Assembly (NCBI GenBank): GCA_016712665.1
Contig: JADJQP010000001.1
Span: forward strand, 496,001 to 560,000
DNA from: Bacteroidota bacterium
Lineage (GTDB): Bacteria > Bacteroidota > Bacteroidia > Chitinophagales > Chitinophagaceae
Direction of reading: 5' to 3'
DNA: 64,000 nucleotides
Shown: positions 1 to 8,295 of the stretch, in pieces
Layout: every line of letters starts with the position of its first letter
Position numbering within the stretch: position 1 is the stretch's first letter
Program-made: the position numbers and the translations under genes
Notes under the pieces: generated by a model
Seen by the model: the letters and a program-made list of their open reading frames with translations, nothing else
Told to the model about the DNA's origin: nothing
The model's database searches: none

Positions 1-352
1 GCTAATTGATAATTTTACAAAGAAAACGATTACGTCTTCGGAGCATGATGATATCGCTTGAAAATATTACAATGCAGTGCAACGAGGATGAAGTATTTCG
101 AAAGCATCATCCGTAGTATGGTTTCTAGCAAAAGGGGACATCATGTTAATGCATGGAACTTAACGCAGATGTGTTTACGAATACGGGTGAATCACTTTGC
201 AAATTTAGACTTGTAAAAAGCAAAAATGTGATTAGCTTTACTCTGATTTGAACAGTATTCGAAATGTCTAGCAGTGCCAATCAGAGCCTCCCGACAAGGA
301 ATTATTGTTTAAGCAATAAAAACCTTCATTGGATTTATAAATTCTATCGATA
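1..352. other. Leading intergenic stretch, no gene seen
   Basis: No open frame of useful length crosses this stretch on either strand and stops are frequent in all frames near its start. No tRNA, hairpin terminator or clear TAnnTTTG promoter was found. It is the 5' flank of the T9SS gene that starts at 353. Confidence 0.5.
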
Positions 353-1810
353 ATGAAAATACATTTTTACCAATTCATACTTCTTACCTTGCTCACTTGT
401 AGTTTTACACCCGTTTTGTTTGCGCAACATCAAGCGGATACCTGGTACTTTGGCACCGATGGGGCGGGTCTTCGTTTTTCGGAATGCCAGGTTACTACCC
501 TCACGAATGGCCATTTTGAAGGATATGAGGGAGTGGCCACTATTTCTGATAAAATTACCGGAGAATTGTTATTTTATACGAACTCCGAATGGGTGATGAA
601 TAAGATGCATGATACGATACCCAATTCAAATTTGATTGTGAATGGGAATACGATAACACAAGTTTTGATTCTTCAAAAACCGGGTTCAAACACCATCTAT
701 TACATCATCACCTCAGAAGTTCAGGGATTTTCGGGACAGCATTATCGTTATCATGCTGTAGATATTTCAATGAATGGGGGACTGGGCGGAATGCTATTTA
801 AAGACAGCGTCTTATACAATATGCCAAGTACAGAAAAGATTACTGCTATTAAACACAACAACGGCAATGACCTTTGGATAGTAGGGCATGAATACAATAC
901 AAATAACTTTTTGTCGTTTCATTATACGGCCTCTGGAATTAATACTACACCGGTAGTATCTGCCATAGGCAAGGTACATGGCGACCCATCCACAGCCTCG
1001 GCAGTGGGAGAGCTAAAGGCTTCGCCCAATGGTCAAAAAATAGCCTGCGTTACCCTCTATCATCCAAACATTGAATTATTTGATTTTAATAAATCTACGG
1101 GAGTGCTCAGTAATTTACTTACGATACCTGCTATGGCCGGCTATGATGGATTAAATTATCCGATCAGTAATTTGTATGGTTTATCCTTTTCAAAAAATTC
1201 GAAAATGCTTTATGCTACGCAATGGTTAAGTAGCGATTCGCTTTCCAAAATTATTCAGTTCAACGTTTCATCCAATGATTCCATCCAAATTAGCAATTCG
1301 AAGTTTACTATATTTTCTACCTCTGAAAAAAACCTGTATAGTTTGAAGCTAGCACCCGATGAAAAAATTTATGTAGCGCAGAATCCGACCAAGCATTTTT
1401 TAGGCCGCATCAATTTTCCTGATAGTGTAGGGTTGAGTTGTGGTTATGTTGACAGTGCTATTTCGTTGGGTAGCAGCCATAGTGGTTGGGGATTAAATAA
1501 CCTGATGGAGTATGATGAATATTGTACCGAAATTCCTGATGGAATTTCACCTGAGATTTCTAGTACAATAATTGAAGTACATCCAAACCCTTGTAGCGAT
1601 CGCTTGGTGGTAACTTTTGGAAATCTATCGACAGCAGTATACGAAATACGTGTTCGCTCTGTAACGGGGCAATTATTTTTATTGCCTTTTTCAAGGATAC
1701 ATAGCCAAGCCCTTGTGGATGTACATAATTTGCCAAGCGGTGTGTATCTACTGCAGATAGTAGATGAACACAAGCGTATTAATAATAGAAAATTTAGTGT
1801 GGTTCATTAA
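353..1810 (+). CDS. Secreted T9SS-sorted protein, propeller-like
   Basis: The 485-residue product has an N-terminal signal peptide (hydrophobic 'FILLTLLTCSF' ending near 'LFAQ') and a C-terminal sorting domain starting 'VHPNPCSDRLVV' with 'LPSGVYLLQIV' near the end. These mark export by Sec and then the type IX secretion system to the cell surface. The body has 'WYFGTDGAGLRF', 'LKASPNGQKIACV' and 'LKLAPDEKIYVAQ' segments, which resemble the blade pattern of the paralogues at 37423-41389 ('FSKDGKKFASV', 'GPDERIYIGKGG'). A beta-propeller surface protein is the inference; the ligand is unknown. Confidence 0.8.
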   Translation: MKIHFYQFILLTLLTCSFTPVLFAQHQADTWYFGTDGAGLRFSECQVTTLTNGHFEGYEGVATISDKITGELLFYTNSEWVMNKMHDTIPNSNLIVNGNTITQVLILQKPGSNTIYYIITSEVQGFSGQHYRYHAVDISMNGGLGGMLFKDSVLYNMPSTEKITAIKHNNGNDLWIVGHEYNTNNFLSFHYTASGINTTPVVSAIGKVHGDPSTASAVGELKASPNGQKIACVTLYHPNIELFDFNKSTGVLSNLLTIPAMAGYDGLNYPISNLYGLSFSKNSKMLYATQWLSSDSLSKIIQFNVSSNDSIQISNSKFTIFSTSEKNLYSLKLAPDEKIYVAQNPTKHFLGRINFPDSVGLSCGYVDSAISLGSSHSGWGLNNLMEYDEYCTEIPDGISPEISSTIIEVHPNPCSDRLVVTFGNLSTAVYEIRVRSVTGQLFLLPFSRIHSQALVDVHNLPSGVYLLQIVDEHKRINNRKFSVVH

Positions 1811-1901
1811 GGTATCTTGTATTCCATAAAGCGAATTACAATTATTACAATATCATGAAGATTTTTTCGTTAAAAAAATGTACTAAATTTATTTTTTCGT
1901 T

Positions 1902-2711
1902 ATGAGAACATCAATCATCACACTATTTCTGCTATTAATAGTTCAGCTGAGCATTGCGCAAGAGAATAGCAAACAATCAGATACGCTGACAAAAAAAAGG
2001 ACCACCCCAAAGCAGAATTTATTATTTATCAAGTTTCATAGTATCAGTGGATTCGGCATGGTGAAACCCAAGACCGCCTACTACAATTTTGGTTTGATGG
2101 CGGGCAGCGGTGCAGAGTTTATTCTAGGTTTTAAATTACAACCCAAAGTAGGTTTGGGATTTGGCATGCAAAGAAGCTATTATTTTTTAAACCAAACAAA
2201 AGTAGAAGAGGGGCTGGAAAAAACGTATACCCAACCCTGGATGTCTGCTGTGGCCACTAATGCTGGGCAATCGTCTTTGCAACAAACGGCGTTTTTTGTG
2301 TATTTATCCGGATGGAAGCAGCAGGAGAAAAACATTTTTGAATATTATACCAAAATGAGTTTGAATTCCTTTCAGTATCATTTGCATAGCCAAGTCAATC
2401 GAACCTCCAATACCGGCTATAGTATTGGTACTACCTACGACGGAGGAATTTCAAATATGGGATTCTTGGCCGCATTGGGATTGAATTATTCAAGACGCAT
2501 TTAAAAAATTTTGTATGTTGGGGGTGGACTGGAATATGCTTTCAATTTTTCGCCAAAGACCCTTTTGTATGAAAATAATTTGTATTCAACGGGCGAAAAG
2601 GTAAGTTATCAAGTGGAGCTTCCTACACCATCGCATTTATTACAGATGAAAATTGGAGTCATGTACAGACCCAAGAAGGCCTGTAATTGTAAGGAAAGTA
2701 AACCCTGGTAG
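1902..2711 (+). pseudogene. Outer-membrane beta-barrel-like gene split by in-frame TAA
   Basis: An open frame of 200 codons (1902-2504) starts with a signal peptide ('LFLLLIVQLSIAQ') and runs through glycine- and aromatic-rich strands. It stops at TAA (2502-2504), and the same frame then reopens as 'KILYVGGGLEYAFNFSP' and runs to 2711. The second part has no plausible start of its own and ends in 'KIGVMYRPKKACNCK', which looks like a last barrel strand. The whole would be about 269 residues. A point nonsense mutation or a base-call error is the simplest reading. Function is not recognised. Confidence 0.65.
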
Positions 2712-2741
2712 AGGAATCTCATTCATGCTAATTCAATAGCA

Positions 2742-2772
2742 GGAGGCTTCATTTAAGTGGGGCCTCTTTTTG
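2742..2772 (+). terminator. Intrinsic terminator after the split barrel gene
   Basis: GAGGC and GCCTC arms enclose a loop of about 15 bases and are followed by a run of five T, about 30 bp past the stop at 2711. Confidence 0.6.
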
Positions 2773-2857
2773 TTCCTGTTAACGAAATATGTGTGCATAT
2801 ACTGCGCATTCAAATGGCTTCTACAATAGAACGCGGAGTAGGCAATTGGTATCAATG

Positions 2858-2888
2858 AAAAATCCCGATGGATGTCGGGATTTTTTTT
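2858..2888. terminator. Bidirectional terminator between convergent genes
   Basis: AAATCCCGA and TCGGGATTT arms surround a six-base loop, with a T-run on the plus strand and, reversed, a T-run on the minus strand. It lies between the plus-strand barrel gene and the minus-strand gene ending at 2945. Confidence 0.75.
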
Positions 2889-2944
2889 AAGTTGTATGTG
2901 GCATAAACTATAGAATGCGCCTATGCCCCTGAAAGAGTTTGTGA

Positions 2945-4147
2945 TTATTCGAGGATGATTTTTTGAGAGCCTCTACCTGAATTTGTTTGTAGGTTAATGA
3001 TATAGGTTCCTTTGGGCTGCGCTGTCAAATCTACTTGATAGGTAAACACGCCATTTTCTGTTTTAATATTTTGGATAAGCAAACCTTTAGAATCTACTAT
3101 TTCAATCATTCCGTTATCAATACTATTTACTGTTATGGTAAATAGACCTTTATTAGGGTTAGGATAAATTTTTAGTTCATTCTGTAGCGTTGCCGTTTTG
3201 ATTGCAGAAGGATTGGCGCTTATTTCTCTAACAAGTGCTTTTAATTCATCCAATTCTTTCTGCTGTTTTTCAATCATGTTTTGTTGTTCCTGCACCGCTT
3301 TCACCAAGGGTACTACAAACTGGCTGTAAGCAATACTGTAGTTATCATCTGCGTTTTCGGGAATATGCAATCCATTAAAATTGTATCCACATTTTTTGGC
3401 GGCGACTTCTACTTCTTGTGCAATAAATCCACTTTGTCTTACAGCAGTAGAGGGGGCGAAGTCAGATTGTAAATAGTCTTTTTGTGTGCTATCCGGTAAG
3501 TTTTTCACTAAAAATTCTTGAAATTTTCGGGTATCAAAATTGTACACTACAGGGCGCAATTGTTTGATAAATTCGAGTCCTTTTACATCTGATTCGCTGA
3601 TATTCATTTTGAATCTGCCATCAGAGGGATTGCTATAGGGCACCTGGCCTTCTACAACCGTGACGGTATTAGCGCCTAATCGTACTTTATAAGAAGCGTT
3701 CACCATTGCAAAGGTTCCGATAGCTGTTGAAGCCATCAAATTGCCCGTGCTTACGTTTGAGAAAGCCCCAATGCCGCTATTGGCGGAACCGGTAGTATTG
3801 TTTTTTAGTGCGCTGTTTCCAAGAGCACTATTATTGGTACCGTTGGTATTAAATGTTAAGGAGAGATAGCCATTTGCCGTATTGTAATTGCCGATGGTGT
3901 TGTCATACAAAGCTTGGTAGCCGCTTGCTTGATTATATTTGCCGGTTGTGTTTAAGCGAAGGGCATCATTGCCACAGGCAGCATTTGCATATCCTGTTGT
4001 ATTATTGGCTAATGCAAGTACACCAAAGGCGGCATTAAAGGTACCGGTAACGGGTGTTGAATTCAGCCAATAGGATGCATTGGCTTGTGAAAAAGCATGA
4101 ATGTTAATCATGAGGATGAGGATGGAAAGGGGGAATACTTTTTTCAT
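2945..4147 (-). CDS. T9SS protein with S74 intramolecular chaperone domain
   Basis: The 400-residue product has a signal peptide ('LSILILMINIHAFSQA'). A low-complexity head of repeated 'NNTTGxxNxAxGxxAL' units (about residues 30-160) resembles YadA-like or tail-fibre heads. An S74 endosialidase-type chaperone domain follows ('SDGRFKMNISE', 'GLEFIKQLRPVVYNFD', 'QSGFIAQEVE'), then a short coiled coil ('EQQNMIEKQQKELDELKALV'), and finally a T9SS sorting domain ('LKIYPNPNKGLFTITV'). In known S74 proteins the chaperone promotes trimer folding and then self-cleaves. Here it is followed by the sorting tail, so cleavage is uncertain. A trimeric surface fibre is the inference. Confidence 0.85.
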   Translation of the reverse strand: MKKVFPLSILILMINIHAFSQANASYWLNSTPVTGTFNAAFGVLALANNTTGYANAACGNDALRLNTTGKYNQASGYQALYDNTIGNYNTANGYLSLTFNTNGTNNSALGNSALKNNTTGSANSGIGAFSNVSTGNLMASTAIGTFAMVNASYKVRLGANTVTVVEGQVPYSNPSDGRFKMNISESDVKGLEFIKQLRPVVYNFDTRKFQEFLVKNLPDSTQKDYLQSDFAPSTAVRQSGFIAQEVEVAAKKCGYNFNGLHIPENADDNYSIAYSQFVVPLVKAVQEQQNMIEKQQKELDELKALVREISANPSAIKTATLQNELKIYPNPNKGLFTITVNSIDNGMIEIVDSKGLLIQNIKTENGVFTYQVDLTAQPKGTYIINLQTNSGRGSQKIILE

Positions 4148-4324
4148 TGTTTACTTTTTTTAATTGTTTCCTGCAAAGGTGCGGGGAGACAGTTATTTTG
4201 GAAAGGGGATAAATACCCTTTTTGTATGGGCTTTTTCCTATTTGCATCGGTACAGCAGATTGGAAATTTGAAGATGAGGGCAAGTTGTACTAAAAGGAGC
4301 TAAAATTAATTTTCTTTATTCAGT

Positions 4325-4455
4325 GGTGCGACAGTACAAATGTGGAACCATTATGTGTGGTTTTGCAAACATGTAAGTAAACGTTTAAAGAGAGGTGCTA
4401 TATGGTAAGGATTGCAAATCCTTCGATGGCGATTCGGGATTACAAATTGTGAATA
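4325..4455 (+). repeat. R1 dispersed hairpin repeat, copy A (divergent)
   Basis: One of four copies in the window (others at 5241, 48257 and 49897). Shared blocks are GGTTTTGCAAAC, GTAAACGTTTAAA, AGGATTGCAAATCCTTCGAT and GCGATTCGGGATTACAAAT. The blocks are short inverted repeats, so the unit should fold into a row of hairpins. This copy is the most degenerate at both ends. Confidence 0.75.
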
Positions 4456-4539
4456 CGGGGATAATTAAAGTAGCTATGGATAAATAATCTCTTATGTCTG
4501 CTAAGAATTGAAGGGATATTAATAATCATGCAGGTTTGC

Positions 4540-4547
4540 TACCTTTG
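4540..4547 (+). promoter_or_regulatory. Bacteroidota -7 box for the gene at 4593
   Basis: TACCTTTG matches TAnnTTTG, the sigma-A -7 box of Bacteroidota, and lies about 45 bp before the ATG at 4593. No convincing -33 TTTG was seen at the usual distance. Confidence 0.45.
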
Positions 4548-4592
4548 TTATGAATGAGAAACACCTGCAATTGCGAAAAGTAATCTCATAGA

Positions 4593-5234
4593 ATGTCAAA
4601 TACCATACACAATATCACTTTCATTAGCACGATGCATACAGAGGTAGGTAAATGTAATGCGGAAGAGTTATGTAAAATTATTGAAAATATAAGACCTGAA
4701 GTTATTTTTTTGGAAGCTCTCGATGAAACTTATTCAACATATGATACTTATTTGTTTTCGTCATTTGGGGTGTCTCATAAGAAGTTGGAAATATCTGCAA
4801 TTCAGAGGTACGGCTTCACCAACACTTTTGAATATATTCCTGTACTTGATAATGCAATATCAGCTGCTTTTGAAACAAAAAGCAAAATTGTATGTGAAAA
4901 TAGAGAATGGCAAGAGTTGATTGACAGTTATAGGTCTTTAGCTAGTGAATATGGTTTTAAATTTCTTAATAGCACTGAAAGTATTAAGCTTCAAGAAGAA
5001 ATGCGAATTCTAGAAAGACACCTATTAAATGGACTTGATTTAAATAAGTGCGTTGATGCTGATATTGATGCATATGAAAATTCGATGATTCGCAATATCC
5101 ACTCCTATTGTGAGAGGAGTAGATTCAATTCAGCAATTTTTATGTGTGGTGCAGCACATAGAAAGTCTATTATCGAAAAGGTCGAGAAATTAAAGTCTAT
5201 GGAAACTGACAGTCCGAATTGGATATTTTTTTAA
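4593..5234 (+). CDS. Orphan 213-aa protein, TraB/ChaN-like fold suspected
   Basis: Soluble, no signal peptide. The N-terminus 'ITFISTMHTEVGKCN' followed by 'IRPEVIFLEALDE', and the C-terminus 'NSAIFMCGAAHRKSIIEKV', follow the pattern of the TraB/GumN/ChaN (EreA-like) superfamily. There an N-terminal strand with a Gly/His motif and a late 'G.aH...i' motif form the active site. The family link is an inference from these two motifs only. The gene stands alone between R1 copies A and B, an arrangement that suggests a single-gene mobile unit. Confidence 0.5.
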   Translation: MSNTIHNITFISTMHTEVGKCNAEELCKIIENIRPEVIFLEALDETYSTYDTYLFSSFGVSHKKLEISAIQRYGFTNTFEYIPVLDNAISAAFETKSKIVCENREWQELIDSYRSLASEYGFKFLNSTESIKLQEEMRILERHLLNGLDLNKCVDADIDAYENSMIRNIHSYCERSRFNSAIFMCGAAHRKSIIEKVEKLKSMETDSPNWIFF

Positions 5235-5240
5235 AATCAC

Positions 5241-5350
5241 CTGTTCGACATTTGTACTATCGAACAACTATCTACGGTTTTGCAAACCGTTGCGTAAACG
5301 TTTAAAGAGAGGTTTTATATGGCGAGGATTACAAATCCCGAATAGAAGGA
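5241..5350 (+). repeat. R1 dispersed hairpin repeat, copy B
   Basis: It contains TGTTCGACATTTGTACTATC, GGTTTTGCAAACCG, GTAAACGTTTAAAGAGAG and GGATTACAAATCCCGAAT in the same order and orientation as copies C and D. Compared with copies C and D it lacks the middle TTGCAAATCCTTCGATAGCG hairpin block. Confidence 0.75.
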
Positions 5351-5376
5351 ATGCACTAACCTGTTCAAAAGTTGGA

Positions 5377-5412
5377 ATAATAAAAAAGGCTCCATTTTCA
5401 TGAAACCTTTTT
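5377..5412 (-). terminator. Terminator 3' of the left tRNA-Asn copy
   Basis: Read on the minus strand, GGTTTCAT and ATGGAGCC pair around a GAAA loop with two wobble pairs and are followed by TTTTTT. It lies on the host side of the element boundary, so it is probably the original host terminator of this tRNA. Confidence 0.65.
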
Positions 5413-5418
5413 TTCGTT

Positions 5419-5495
5419 TGCTCTCCCTTCTGGACTTGAACCAGAGACCCTCTGATTAACAGTCAGATGCTCTAACCAACTGAGCTAAGGAAGAG
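5419..5495. repeat. Left attachment-site repeat (77 bp)
   Basis: Identical to 28371-28447 across 77 bp. Identity ends exactly at the base before 5419/28371 and after 5495/28447. It contains a whole tRNA-Asn gene and marks the left junction of the integrated element. Confidence 0.9.
5421..5494 (-). tRNA. tRNA-Asn (GTT), left copy
   Basis: 74 nt on the minus strand. It starts TCTTCCTTAGCTCAG, has anticodon stem arms TCTGA/TCAGA around CTGTTAA (anticodon GTT), the TTCAAGT T-loop and a closed 7-bp acceptor stem. CCA is not encoded. The sequence upstream (5495 onward) is element DNA and shows no TAnnTTTG box, so this copy is probably silent or driven by element DNA. Its 3' flank is host sequence with a terminator. 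Confidence 0.95.
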
Positions 5496-5766
5496 CAAGG
5501 CTTTCAGGACTTTATTGCTTTCATGTACAAGTTATTTAACAAGTTAAAGTAGTTCTGCTTGGATTAAAAAATGGAAATGGATTCTTTCTTTTCAATGGGT
5601 TTTTACTATAATAGAGAACACCTCTCAAAAGAAAACTATCAGTTTTAAAATATGCTAACTAACATATTGTATCCTGATAGGAAAGAAAATACAGCATAAC
5701 TCTTTCAGATTTATACAAACATAGGTATAATAGGTACTTGTAATAGGGTTGCATGTGAACTCCATT

Positions 5767-5933
5767 TCTACAAGCATAGTAATACTTGGTTGATAGAATG
5801 AACAAAGAATCTACAAGCATAGTAATAGATAGCATATACCTTTAGAATAATTGTAAATCTACAAGCATAGTAGTAGGATTAACAATGATTTGGTATTCAA
5901 AGAGCCTGGATAAATTTACAAGCATAGTAATAG
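5767..5933 (+). repeat. Cluster of four 19-bp repeats (TCTACAAGCATAGTAATAG)
   Basis: Copies start at 5767, 5810, 5858 and 5915. The core TACAAGCATAGTA is unchanged in all four, and the spacers are 24, 29 and 38 bp. A degenerate copy may lie near 5714. Three further copies occur in the opposite orientation at 8602-8618, 8678-8696 and 20901-20918. Unequal short spacers argue against CRISPR. The 437 bp from 5497 to 5934 hold no gene, and the cluster ends within 2 bp of the stop of the gene at 5935. Confidence 0.85.
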
Positions 5934-5934
5934 C

Positions 5935-6354
5935 CTACTGTGACTTAAGATTTCTGTTTTCCTTAAACTTAATTGACTTTTTCACTGCCATCATTTCTTC
6001 AAAAGTAACTTCTTTGTAATCTTCGATCTCTTTACAATTAGTTAAATCAATATGTGACAGGTCTAAATCATATCTCCAAGGATAATCCTCCCTCTTAAGT
6101 TTTAAGTCCTCACTGATATGCTTTGTAACTTTTTCATAAAGGTCACTATATCTCACATAATATTGATTACTTAAACCTCTTGTTTTACCTATTAATTCAA
6201 TTTTGGATTTCAATAAATCTAAATACCTGAAATAATGAAAGCTATGATGCTTTTTATATCTGATTTTAAAATCCCAATAAGATTGTTCAAACTCAGTAGT
6301 TGAATAATTTAAACGTATACCTAACTCTTTAATTTGCCTTCTTGTAATTTTCAT
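5935..6354 (-). CDS. Hypothetical basic protein, 139 aa
   Basis: Not recognised. It is charged and tyrosine-rich ('HHSFHYFRYLDLLKSKIELIG', 'LKLKREDYPWRYDLDLSHID'), without a signal peptide or membrane segment. The short N-terminus 'MKITRRQIKELGIRL' looks helical and basic. It is the most distal of three minus-strand genes (7970-5935) and ends right at the repeat cluster. Overlap with nothing else and a clean ATG support it being real. Confidence 0.6.
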   Translation of the reverse strand: MKITRRQIKELGIRLNYSTTEFEQSYWDFKIRYKKHHSFHYFRYLDLLKSKIELIGKTRGLSNQYYVRYSDLYEKVTKHISEDLKLKREDYPWRYDLDLSHIDLTNCKEIEDYKEVTFEEMMAVKKSIKFKENRNLKSQ

Positions 6355-6414
6355 AAAGTATCTGTTTAGTCTTGCAATAAATTGAAGGGGGTTTGATAGG
6401 TGGTGAGGGGAGAA

Positions 6415-7071
6415 TTACTTATTAGAATTGTTGTAGCCCATTTTTACCCAATTAAATGCACTTACAAAAACCCAAAATAGTACAAATGCTAATATACTTC
6501 CTGCTGTAATTACAATTAAATTCATAATATCATTAATATAATAAAAACTAATTCCAAAAGCAAAATGGTTGGTAAAAAGTATGTGGAAAGTAATAAATAT
6601 TACAGATATTGATACTAATAAATTTAACCTTAATGCACCTAAAGAAATTGAAGGAAGTATAGTTTTAATTTCTGCAAGACTATGTATCTTAAATATTTTG
6701 AAAAGTATATTTGATTTATCTTTTAAAATTTGCACAAATGTGGAAATGAACACAATAAGAAAAATGGCAGAAACAAATGTCTTAAAATATAACATGTATT
6801 TGTCCCTTAATGCCTGAGCTTTTAGATATACTAATCCTTCTTCTGTGAAAGTTTCAGGATTGTAATTCCCATGATATAATGCAAGTTCTTCTGGACTCAG
6901 TTTGCCAATATAAATTCTACCCATTAGACCTTCATTAGGGTTTTTTGCACTATCACCTATCAATGCCTTTATAAGTTCAGGATTGCTCAATTTATGTTTA
7001 GAATTCTGACCATTGGAATGAATGTAAACTAATAATGATAAAATCGTGACCATTGGTAATATTATTTTCAT
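6415..7071 (-). CDS. Membrane protein, about 218 aa
   Basis: Start taken at the ATG at 7071, because 'MKIILPMVTILSLLVYIHSNG' is a good signal or first membrane helix. A further upstream start would overlap the preceding gene. Three later hydrophobic helices are visible: 'TFVSAIFLIVFISTFVQIL', 'LNLLVSISVIFITFHILF' and 'LIVITAGSILAFVLFWVFV'. The segment between the first and second helices is polar ('NPELIKALIGDSAKNPNEG'). Function not recognised. It follows the 7092-7970 gene by 20 bp, so co-transcription is likely. Confidence 0.65.
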   Translation of the reverse strand: MKIILPMVTILSLLVYIHSNGQNSKHKLSNPELIKALIGDSAKNPNEGLMGRIYIGKLSPEELALYHGNYNPETFTEEGLVYLKAQALRDKYMLYFKTFVSAIFLIVFISTFVQILKDKSNILFKIFKIHSLAEIKTILPSISLGALRLNLLVSISVIFITFHILFTNHFAFGISFYYINDIMNLIVITAGSILAFVLFWVFVSAFNWVKMGYNNSNK

Positions 7072-7091
7072 GGTAATTATTTTTTTAAATT

Positions 7092-7970
7092 TTAGCCTCT
7101 GCTCCAAGTATCTATATCGTCAATATCTCCATCGAAATCACTATAGAATCCTAACTGACCACCTGTTACAGCATTAAAATAATCTTCCTCATATCCTTTA
7201 TTATAATATTCCTGTGATTCTTCACTTTGTCTTTGCCTCTCATTATTTTCCTTTTTTGTATTCAGATCATCTATACTTTTCTCTATAAAAGAATCTCTAT
7301 TGAATAATGCAAAACACTCTTTAAAGGAACCTTGAAAAATCAATACTCTTTCCAATTTTTCTTTTTTGAGTTCTGGCTTGGAGTAGTCTTTGGGTACTAA
7401 TTGAAGCATCAAAATGCTCTTGGGAATCATTCTTTCATATTTATATTTCAAATCAGCTGTCTGTATTTTAAGACACTCATCAATTAGTACCAAATCAAAT
7501 ACTCCACTTTCTTCATCGATTGAAGGAGGAAGTTCATTAGCCCAGAAAGTTTCAGAGTTAATATTTAAGTATGAACTATAGCCTATATATGAATTAAAAG
7601 TTGGTTTAATTAGTAATAATGTTAGTACAAGTTCATGTGTAAAATTTACTTTATTGAGTATTTCCTTTGTTATTCTCAATTCTCTTGTATATAGAACTCT
7701 AAAATTTTCACTTTGAAGATTATTAGCAATTGAATAATCCATTTCTTTACCTAATTTCACTCTAAATGGTATATGCGCTTCAAATTTGTTACTATTAATG
7801 AATAATTTATAGTCAATAATAATTTCTGCAAAATCATTTGCATCCGTAAATGCATCATCTGGATTTAGGTTTTTTATTCTTAAATCTCTCTTGGACAGAT
7901 CAACATTAGTAATAGTTGGTACTACAATTATGTCAGATTTAAAACCATCAATATCAATATTAAATTTCAT
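7092..7970 (-). CDS. Hypothetical acidic protein, about 292 aa
   Basis: Start placed at 'MKFNIDIDGFKSD' (7970), because the longer frame to 8036 would run through the operator-like region. Soluble and acidic with a beta-rich N-terminal half ('FAEIIIDYKLFINSNKFEAHIPFRVKL'). The C-terminal tail is charged and repetitive ('TKKENNERQRQSEESQEYY') and ends 'DFDGDIDDIDTWSRG'. No family recognised. It is the first gene of a minus-strand run with the membrane protein and the 139-aa gene, divergent from the XRE regulator. Confidence 0.6.
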   Translation of the reverse strand: MKFNIDIDGFKSDIIVVPTITNVDLSKRDLRIKNLNPDDAFTDANDFAEIIIDYKLFINSNKFEAHIPFRVKLGKEMDYSIANNLQSENFRVLYTRELRITKEILNKVNFTHELVLTLLLIKPTFNSYIGYSSYLNINSETFWANELPPSIDEESGVFDLVLIDECLKIQTADLKYKYERMIPKSILMLQLVPKDYSKPELKKEKLERVLIFQGSFKECFALFNRDSFIEKSIDDLNTKKENNERQRQSEESQEYYNKGYEEDYFNAVTGGQLGFYSDFDGDIDDIDTWSRG

Positions 7971-8058
7971 AATTAAGTATATATGCTTATAGGCATAAAG
8001 TACAAATATAAGCATACATGCTGACAATGAAAACATGGCTTGATAACATCTTTGTTAT
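7971..8058. promoter_or_regulatory. Divergent operator-like region
   Basis: The spacer between the minus-strand gene starting at 7970 and the XRE gene starting at 8059 carries ATGCTTATAGGCAT and AGCATACATGCT, both with ATGC/GCAT symmetry, separated by about 20 bp. Such a pair is what an XRE homodimer would use to repress its own and the divergent promoter. Binding by the 78-aa regulator is inferred. Confidence 0.5.
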
Positions 8059-8295
8059 GTGATAGGTGTAAAAGACAAAAGGCTATTAAAGGTATTTGGT
8101 GAACATTTAAGAAATGTCAGGAAGTTGTATGGGTTCTCACAAAGTAAACTTGCAAATACTGCAGATGTTTCACTGTCTCAAATTAGCAGAATTGAAAGAG
8201 GTGAAATAAATCCTACTCTTTGCACTATTTCAGCATTAGCAAACGCTATGAAAATTGACTTAGCTGAATTAGTATGCTTCAATAGAAAAAAGTGA
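8059..8295 (+). CDS. XRE-family transcriptional regulator, 78 aa
   Basis: A single HTH_3 (Cro/CI) domain fills the protein: 'FGEHLRNVRKLYGFSQSKLA' (helix 1-2), 'VSLSQISRIERGEINPT' (recognition helix), then 'LCTISALANAMKIDLAELV'. The start is GTG at 8059; an ATG two bases upstream reads into TGA. No effector domain is present, so it most likely acts as an autoregulated repressor of the divergent module. Similar small XRE proteins control maintenance or cargo in many Bacteroidota islands. Confidence 0.8.
   Translation: MIGVKDKRLLKVFGEHLRNVRKLYGFSQSKLANTADVSLSQISRIERGEINPTLCTISALANAMKIDLAELVCFNRKK

Noticed and set aside
5419..5495. Two tandem host tRNA-Asn genes rather than attachment sites
   Set aside because: Identity ends sharply at 77 bp, an integrase lies beside one copy, and base composition changes at both junctions.
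5767..5933. Possible CRISPR array
   Set aside because: Repeats are only 19 bp, spacers differ widely (24, 29, 38 bp), copies also occur singly and in inverted orientation elsewhere, and no cas gene is present.
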